Positions 59,453 through 64,000 of a stretch of DNA of 64,000 nt are shown here, piece by piece. Numbering within the stretch: position 1 is the stretch's first letter; every line of letters starts with the position of its first letter. The position numbers were made by a program, and so were the translations under genes. Source of the DNA: Streptomyces griseus subsp. griseus. GTDB taxonomy: Bacteria; Actinomycetota; Actinomycetes; Streptomycetales; Streptomycetaceae. The stretch is taken from contig NZ_JOJE01000030.1 in the NCBI RefSeq assembly GCF_000720255.1, positions 62,001-126,000 on the forward strand. The letters run 5' to 3'. The notes under the pieces were generated by a model, which was not told the origin of the DNA, did not search any database, and saw nothing but the letters and a program-made list of their open reading frames with translations.

Positions 59453-62400
59453 ATGACCTCAGCGACCACCACCGGCCAGGACGGAACGACCATCCCCGGT
59501 CACACCGGCCAACTGCCGGGCTCGCTCCTCGACCACGTGCTGCGGCAGTCCTTCGGACTCGAGGGATACGATCAGCACCCACTGGGAGGGGAGATCGACC
59601 AGAACGTCCGGATCACCGGCGATGACGGCATGCGCTACTTCGTGCGGGTCACCCGCGCGGAGCCGGACTCGGCCGACGTCCTCTGGCAGAACTCGCTCCT
59701 CCAGCATCTGGCCGCCACCGTTCCCGACCTTCCGGTGCCACGACTGGTCCCGACACGCGAGGGGAAGCTCCTTGCCGCCGTCGTCCACGAGGGCCGTACG
59801 CACGTGGTCCGCGTGATGAGCTGGATCGAGGGCCGGGTCCTGGCGGAACTCGACGACCACCCCGCGGCGCTTCTGCGTCAGCTGGGAGAAGCCGCTGGGC
59901 GGCTGAGCCTCGGACTCTCCAGCATGGAGCCACCGGTGGGCTTGGAACCGCACGACTGGGACATGCGCCGGGCCGCTGAGATCGTCGAGGCGTCGCTGCA
60001 CGCTGTACAGGACGCGGATCGGCGGGAGTCGGTGCGCACGATCATGGGCTGGTACGACGAGCTCCTGCCGGCATGGGACCGACTGCCCCGGAGCGTCATA
60101 CACCAGGATCTCAATGACGCCAACGTCCTGGCCGACGCCGACGAGGACGGGGGGCTGCGGATCTCCGGCATCGTCGACCTGGGCGACTCGCTCTACAGTG
60201 TGCGCGCGGCAGAGGTGGCGATCGCGGCGGGCTACGCCATGGTCCGCAAGGCCGACCCGCTCGCTGCGGCGGCCGAAGTCGTGGCCGGCTTCCACTCGGT
60301 GCTCCCCCTCACGGCTGAGGAACTGGCGGTTGTCTATCCGTTGGCGGCCGCCCGGCTGTGCATGAACGCCGTGACGTGGACGCGCCGGGTCGCCGAGAGC
60401 GACACGCCGTACGGGCGGACCCGCATGCAACACACCTGGCCGGCGATCGCGCAGGCGGCCGAGGTTTGCCCCGATGTCGCCGAGGCGACGTTCCGGGTCG
60501 CGTGTGGGCTCCCCCGGACGCGGGAGCAGCGGGGTTTGGAAGAAGTCTTGGCAGAGACGGCCCGAGACGGTTCCCCGCACGCACCGGCCCCGCAACTGCT
60601 CGACCTGCGACCCGCAAGTGATCTCTACGACGAAGTCGACTGGCACGACGCGAGGGCCGTGCGCGCGAGCATCGACGACGTCCTCGACGGACGACGGCGA
60701 CGGGGCTACGTGCCCCACCTCAGCGCATCGCTGCTCCTTGGGGGCCGGCGCCGCCCGGGAGCCGACGAGCCCGCGACGGTTCACGTCGGCGGCTTGCTGA
60801 TCGTGGCCGACGCCGAGGAGGTTGCCAGCCCGCTGTCCGGCGTCGTCGAAGCCCGCGGTGGCGCCGGCATGCCGTTGGTACTGCGACATGCGGTCCAGGG
60901 GTTGGAGTTCTGGACGTGCTGGTGGGGACTGGACGACTCGCCGCCCGTTGCGGCGACAGTCCCGGCCGGGGCGCCGTTGGGACGCGCCGGCACGAGCGAG
61001 GAGACGGACCCGCTCGGGTCCTGCGTCCAGGTACAGGTCCACCGCACCGCACGGATGGCCACGTGGCCGCCCCCTCGTGTCGTGCCGCCTTCCGCACGGC
61101 AGGTGTGGAGCCACCTGTCACCCGACCCCGCCCGGCTCCTCGGGTTCACCGAATCCTCCGCCGCAGTCCCCACCATCGACGACGTCGTCTCAGTGCGCCG
61201 TCGCCACATCGCTCGCTCCCAGCGCAACTACTACCGCAACCCGATGAACCTTGTGCGTGGGCGGGGCGTGTGGTTCCACGACGAGGACGGCCTGGCTTAT
61301 CTGGACTCGCTGAACAACGTCACCCACGTCGGCCATGCCGAGCCACGGGTGACGGCCGCCGCCACGCGACAGCTGCGCAAGCTCAACACCAACAGCCGTT
61401 TCGTCTACCCGCAGATCGCCAGTTACGTGCAGAAGCTGGTAGCCACGCTGCCCGACCCGCTCGAGGTCGTCTTCCTCGTGTGCACGGGCAGCGAGGCAAA
61501 CGACCTGGCGCTGCGGATCGCCCGCCAGGTGACGGGTCGGCAGCACATCGTCAACATCGACGGCGCGTACCACGGAAACACCGGCGTGGTGACCGGGATC
61601 AGCCCGAACCGTTACAAGGGCCCCGGCGGCGCCGGCGCACCCGCGACCACCCACGAGGTCGTCATCCCGGACCGCTACCGCAGTACCTACGGGTACGACG
61701 ACGCGGACGCCGGAGCCAAGTACGCGCGCGACGCCGCGGCTGTCATCGAGCGGATCACGGCCGACGGCAGACCCCCGGCCGCCTTCATCGCCGAGTCCCT
61801 GATGGGATCGGGTGGGAACATCGTGTTCCCCGACGGCTACCTCGATGGCGTGTTCACTGCTGCCAGGCGGGCGGGCGCCCTGTGCATCTCCGACGAGGTC
61901 CAGGTCGGCGTCGGACGACTGGGGCCCTGGTGGGGGTTCGAGCTCCAGGGGGTGGTCCCGGACATCGTCACGATGGGCAAGCCGCTCGGGAACGGGCACC
62001 CCCTCGCGGCGGTGGTCACGACTCGGGAGATCGCCGACGCGTTCGACACGGGCATGAAGTACTTCAACACCTTCGGCGGCAACCCGGTCTCCTGCGCGAT
62101 CGGCGAGGCCGTGCTCGACATCGTCGAGCAGGATGGGCTGAGGGAGAACGCCGTGAGCGTGGGCGGGTACTTCGCCCAGTCGCTGCGCGAGCTCCAGCAG
62201 CGCCAACCGCTCATCGGTGACGTGCGGGCGGAAGGGCTCTACCTCGGCGTCGAACTGGTCCGCGACCGCATCACCAAGATGCCGGCCACTGAGCAGGCCT
62301 TCATGGTCACCGAGCTCATGAAGGAGCGGGGCGTCATCGTCTTCCCCAATGGCGTGCACGACAACGTACTGAAGATCAAACCGCCCATGACCTTCCGCCG

Positions 62401-62479
62401 CGAGCACGTGGATCTCTACGTCGACGCGCTGGACGAGGTCCTGACCCTGCCCGAACTGCGCTCGGCCGTTCAGCCCTGA
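59453..62479 (+). CDS. Three-domain kinase / M23-like / class-III PLP phospho-lyase or aminotransferase
   Basis: 1008 aa. Residues ~20-340: APH-type kinase, catalytic VIHQDLNDANVLAD (~217) and GIVDLGDSLYSVRAAEVAI. ~400-540: a region resembling the degenerate M23 peptidase insert (ASPLSGVVEARGG ... GSCVQVQVH). ~560-1005: class III aminotransferase fold with TGSEANDLALRIAR, ISDEVQVGVGRLG and PLP lysine K843 in MGKPLGNGHP. The same order occurs in bacterial relatives of human hydroxylysine kinase plus AGXT2L phospho-lyases: the kinase would phosphorylate an amino alcohol and the PLP domain would eliminate phosphate and ammonia. ATG 59453 chosen; a GTG at 59411 is possible. Confidence 0.85.
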   Translation: MTSATTTGQDGTTIPGHTGQLPGSLLDHVLRQSFGLEGYDQHPLGGEIDQNVRITGDDGMRYFVRVTRAEPDSADVLWQNSLLQHLAATVPDLPVPRLVPTREGKLLAAVVHEGRTHVVRVMSWIEGRVLAELDDHPAALLRQLGEAAGRLSLGLSSMEPPVGLEPHDWDMRRAAEIVEASLHAVQDADRRESVRTIMGWYDELLPAWDRLPRSVIHQDLNDANVLADADEDGGLRISGIVDLGDSLYSVRAAEVAIAAGYAMVRKADPLAAAAEVVAGFHSVLPLTAEELAVVYPLAAARLCMNAVTWTRRVAESDTPYGRTRMQHTWPAIAQAAEVCPDVAEATFRVACGLPRTREQRGLEEVLAETARDGSPHAPAPQLLDLRPASDLYDEVDWHDARAVRASIDDVLDGRRRRGYVPHLSASLLLGGRRRPGADEPATVHVGGLLIVADAEEVASPLSGVVEARGGAGMPLVLRHAVQGLEFWTCWWGLDDSPPVAATVPAGAPLGRAGTSEETDPLGSCVQVQVHRTARMATWPPPRVVPPSARQVWSHLSPDPARLLGFTESSAAVPTIDDVVSVRRRHIARSQRNYYRNPMNLVRGRGVWFHDEDGLAYLDSLNNVTHVGHAEPRVTAAATRQLRKLNTNSRFVYPQIASYVQKLVATLPDPLEVVFLVCTGSEANDLALRIARQVTGRQHIVNIDGAYHGNTGVVTGISPNRYKGPGGAGAPATTHEVVIPDRYRSTYGYDDADAGAKYARDAAAVIERITADGRPPAAFIAESLMGSGGNIVFPDGYLDGVFTAARRAGALCISDEVQVGVGRLGPWWGFELQGVVPDIVTMGKPLGNGHPLAAVVTTREIADAFDTGMKYFNTFGGNPVSCAIGEAVLDIVEQDGLRENAVSVGGYFAQSLRELQQRQPLIGDVRAEGLYLGVELVRDRITKMPATEQAFMVTELMKERGVIVFPNGVHDNVLKIKPPMTFRREHVDLYVDALDEVLTLPELRSAVQP

Positions 62480-62503
62480 GACGGGCAACCGTCCACTGAG
62501 GCA

Positions 62504-62671
62504 GTGAACGTGTGGCCCGCGAAAGCGAGAAGTGCCCTGCGGGCCGGCGTCTCCGGCCAGGGCTTCAAGCTTTCGCCCGCCATGGGCGGCATCGCCGCGG
62601 ACCTCGCCCTGGAGCGCCGCACCTCCCGGTCGATCGACTTCATCACCACAAACGGCCGCACCGCGGCTTGA
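62504..62671 (+). pseudogene. FAD-dependent oxidoreductase C-terminal remnant
   Basis: Starting just after the kinase-PLP gene, the frame reads RAGVSGQGFKLSPAMGGIAADL and ends SIDFITTNGRTAA-stop. G-x-S-G-x-G-F-K-x-S-P is the conserved FAD-binding end of sarcosine/amine oxidases. Only the last ~55 codons remain. An amine oxidase once lay here, consistent with the amine-pathway reading. Confidence 0.7.
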
Positions 62672-63055
62672 GTCAGAAAGGGGGCCAGGGTCGTGATCAC
62701 CGGTGGCGTCCACGGCGTCGGGTTCATCGGCGTCGACGCCGCCACCCGCCTGGCCGGGCTGCTGGAACCGGACGATGTCGCCGGCCGGCCTTGGAGACGG
62801 TTGGCAGTGTCCACGGAGATGTCCGTGAGGCGCCACTTCTCCAGCTGCGCGTACCGCGTCCGCCGACTGGGCGGACGGCGCCCATCCCGAAAATCTCTGG
62901 CCCCGCTATGGCGACACACGCCTCATGACCTGCGCTGTACCGAAGTGCCGACCATTTCGCTGATACTGCTGCTTTGGCCGCTGAAGCCACTTGTCGTCAG
63001 CGCAGGTCGTGACCGTGGTCTGGTGCCATCCAACGAGCCCGGTCACACTGCCGCC
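62672..63055. other. Intergenic region, no intact gene
   Basis: About 380 bp. A short protein-like piece (GVHGVGFIGVDAATRLAGLL, from about 62700) may be another gene fragment but cannot be identified. The last 100 bp are less GC-rich and should hold the promoter of the DUF2236 gene. Confidence 0.4.
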
Positions 63056-63910
63056 ATGACGGAAGACCGAACATGTGACCAAGGGCTGTTCGGCCCGAGG
63101 TCGGTGACGTGGCAGGCGCATGGAGATCCCATGATGTGGGTCGCCGGTGTCCGCGCCCTCTACCTCCAGGCCCTGCATCCGCGCGCGGTGCGGGGCGTCC
63201 TGCAGAACAGCGACTTCCGGCGCGACGCCTGGGGCTGGCTCATGCGCACGGCGAACTTCGTGGGCACCACGACGTACGGCACCACCGAGGCCGCCGAGAA
63301 GGCGGGCGCCCGCGTCCGGAAGATCCACCGGATGCTGTCGGCAACCGACCCCGACACGGGGGAGACGTACGGAGTCGACGAACCCGAGCTGCTGCTGTGG
63401 GTGCACTGCGCCGAGATCGACTCCTACCTCCACGTACTGCGCCGCTCCGGGTATCCGCTCACCGACCCCCAGGCCGACCGCTACATCGCCGAACATCGCG
63501 TGAGCGGCCGGCTGGTGGGTCTCGACCCCGACACCGTCCCCGCCGACCGGGCCGGGATGGAGGCCTACTTCGAGAAGGTGCGGCCCGAGCTCGCCGTCGG
63601 CCCCGAGGCACGCGAGGTCGACGACTTCCTGCGCCGCCCACCGATCCACCCCCTCCTGATCCCGGCGCGCGAGGGGCTGTGGCGGCGCGTGGCGCGTCTC
63701 GCGTACGCCTCCCTGCCGCCGTACGCCCACGAGCTGTACGGCCGGCCCGCCCCGCGAGCGGCCGTCGTCACCCGCCGGCTGCGTGTCACCGGCACCCTGC
63801 TGCGCAGCGTTCCCGCACGTCTGCGGTGGCAACTTCCGCCCAAACACATCCTGCGGGCCATGGACCGGCTGGGCCCCGAGGCCCGCCCCGCACCGTACAA
63901 AGTCGGGTGA
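63056..63910 (+). CDS. DUF2236 (MpaB/latex-clearing-protein-like) oxygenase family protein
   Basis: 284 aa from the ATG at 63056. GDPMMWVAGVRALYLQALHPRAVRGV and RDAWGWLMRTANFVGTTTYG are the family's N-terminal signature; VDEPELLLWVHCAEIDSYL follows, with HPLLIPAREGLWRRVARLAYASLP near the end. The family includes heme proteins such as rubber oxygenase Lcp and MpaB; most members have no known substrate. No signal peptide is visible. Confidence 0.82.
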   Translation: MTEDRTCDQGLFGPRSVTWQAHGDPMMWVAGVRALYLQALHPRAVRGVLQNSDFRRDAWGWLMRTANFVGTTTYGTTEAAEKAGARVRKIHRMLSATDPDTGETYGVDEPELLLWVHCAEIDSYLHVLRRSGYPLTDPQADRYIAEHRVSGRLVGLDPDTVPADRAGMEAYFEKVRPELAVGPEAREVDDFLRRPPIHPLLIPAREGLWRRVARLAYASLPPYAHELYGRPAPRAAVVTRRLRVTGTLLRSVPARLRWQLPPKHILRAMDRLGPEARPAPYKVG

Positions 63911-63970
63911 AAGGCCGCCATACTGGCCGGACCAGGGGAGGGCGCGACGGGGACGGGGCGGCGGTAGGGG

Positions 63971-64000
63971 ATGGCGGAGACCAGGCTGATCCAGGGCCGG
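63971..64000 (+). CDS. Start of a probable Ser/Thr protein kinase, 3' truncated by the window
   Basis: Ten codons, MAETRLIQGR, run to the window edge. As I recall, Streptomyces PknB-type kinases often begin with this or a very similar sequence before the RYRL glycine-loop. Ten residues cannot prove it. Confidence 0.4.
   Translation, partial: MAETRLIQGR

Overview
The window is high-GC (about 72%) actinobacterial DNA and almost certainly a Streptomyces chromosome. Evidence: G/C-rich third codon positions, many GTG starts, TANNNT boxes seven bases ahead of start codons (leaderless transcripts), two rare TTA codons, and Streptomyces-typical families (GH25 lysozyme, GH46 chitosanase, DUF6479, CbtAB). 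The calls below come from reading the sequence; no database search was run.

Left part (1-25 kb). A truncated methyltransferase opens the window, and its 3' end is partly duplicated. Then come a secreted GH25 lysozyme, an RsbQ/RsbP/STAS stress-signalling operon with overlapping genes, a membrane-anchored Mrr-like nuclease, a secreted lipase with a striking GTTAC/GTAAC operator, and a GH16 protein. A glycerophosphate/ether-lipid block follows: glpD and tetR on one strand, an alkyl-DHAP-synthase-like gene and a DAG kinase on the other. Next is a second DAG-kinase-like protein with a PAP2 phosphatase. After a MOSC protein, an 18-bp minisatellite, a chitosanase with a palindromic operator, a DEDDh exonuclease and a nucleotidyltransferase/phosphotransferase pair come a ProP-like MFS transporter and a branched-chain 2-oxoacid dehydrogenase (separate E1 alpha; E1 beta fused to E2).

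Centre (25.4-47.8 kb). This is a compact non-ribosomal peptide operon: a cysteate-synthase-like PLP enzyme, three NRPS genes (C-A-T-C-A-T-E, C-A-T-C-A-T-E, C-A-T-TE; five modules), MbtH and a P450, with several overlapping start/stop codons. Pocket residues read by eye suggest Val, an acidic Asp-like residue (possibly cysteate), Thr, an unassigned residue and an unassigned residue, with epimerisation after modules 2 and 4. The first condensation domain is EntF-like, so the peptide may be N-acylated. The adjacent divergent branched-chain dehydrogenase could supply the acyl group. The sulfonate-amino-acid idea is the most attractive candidate for something new here.

Right part (47.8-64 kb). An RpiB-like protein, an ATP-grasp enzyme and small Streptomyces proteins lead to a cobalamin riboswitch controlling cbtB-cbtA, beside a divergent phosphoglycerate-mutase-fold protein lacking its RHG motif. 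An acyl-CoA dehydrogenase lies behind a KstR-like palindrome. After an IS5-type transposase remnant comes an amine-catabolism-like locus: an FAD amine oxidoreductase and a HAD hydrolase, a PucR regulator, and a three-domain kinase/M23-like/class-III PLP enzyme. Its two outward promoters carry nearly identical 98-nt leaders. The locus is littered with decayed gene fragments. A DUF2236 oxygenase and the first ten codons of a probable Ser/Thr kinase close the window. No rRNA, tRNA, CRISPR array or intact insertion sequence was seen.
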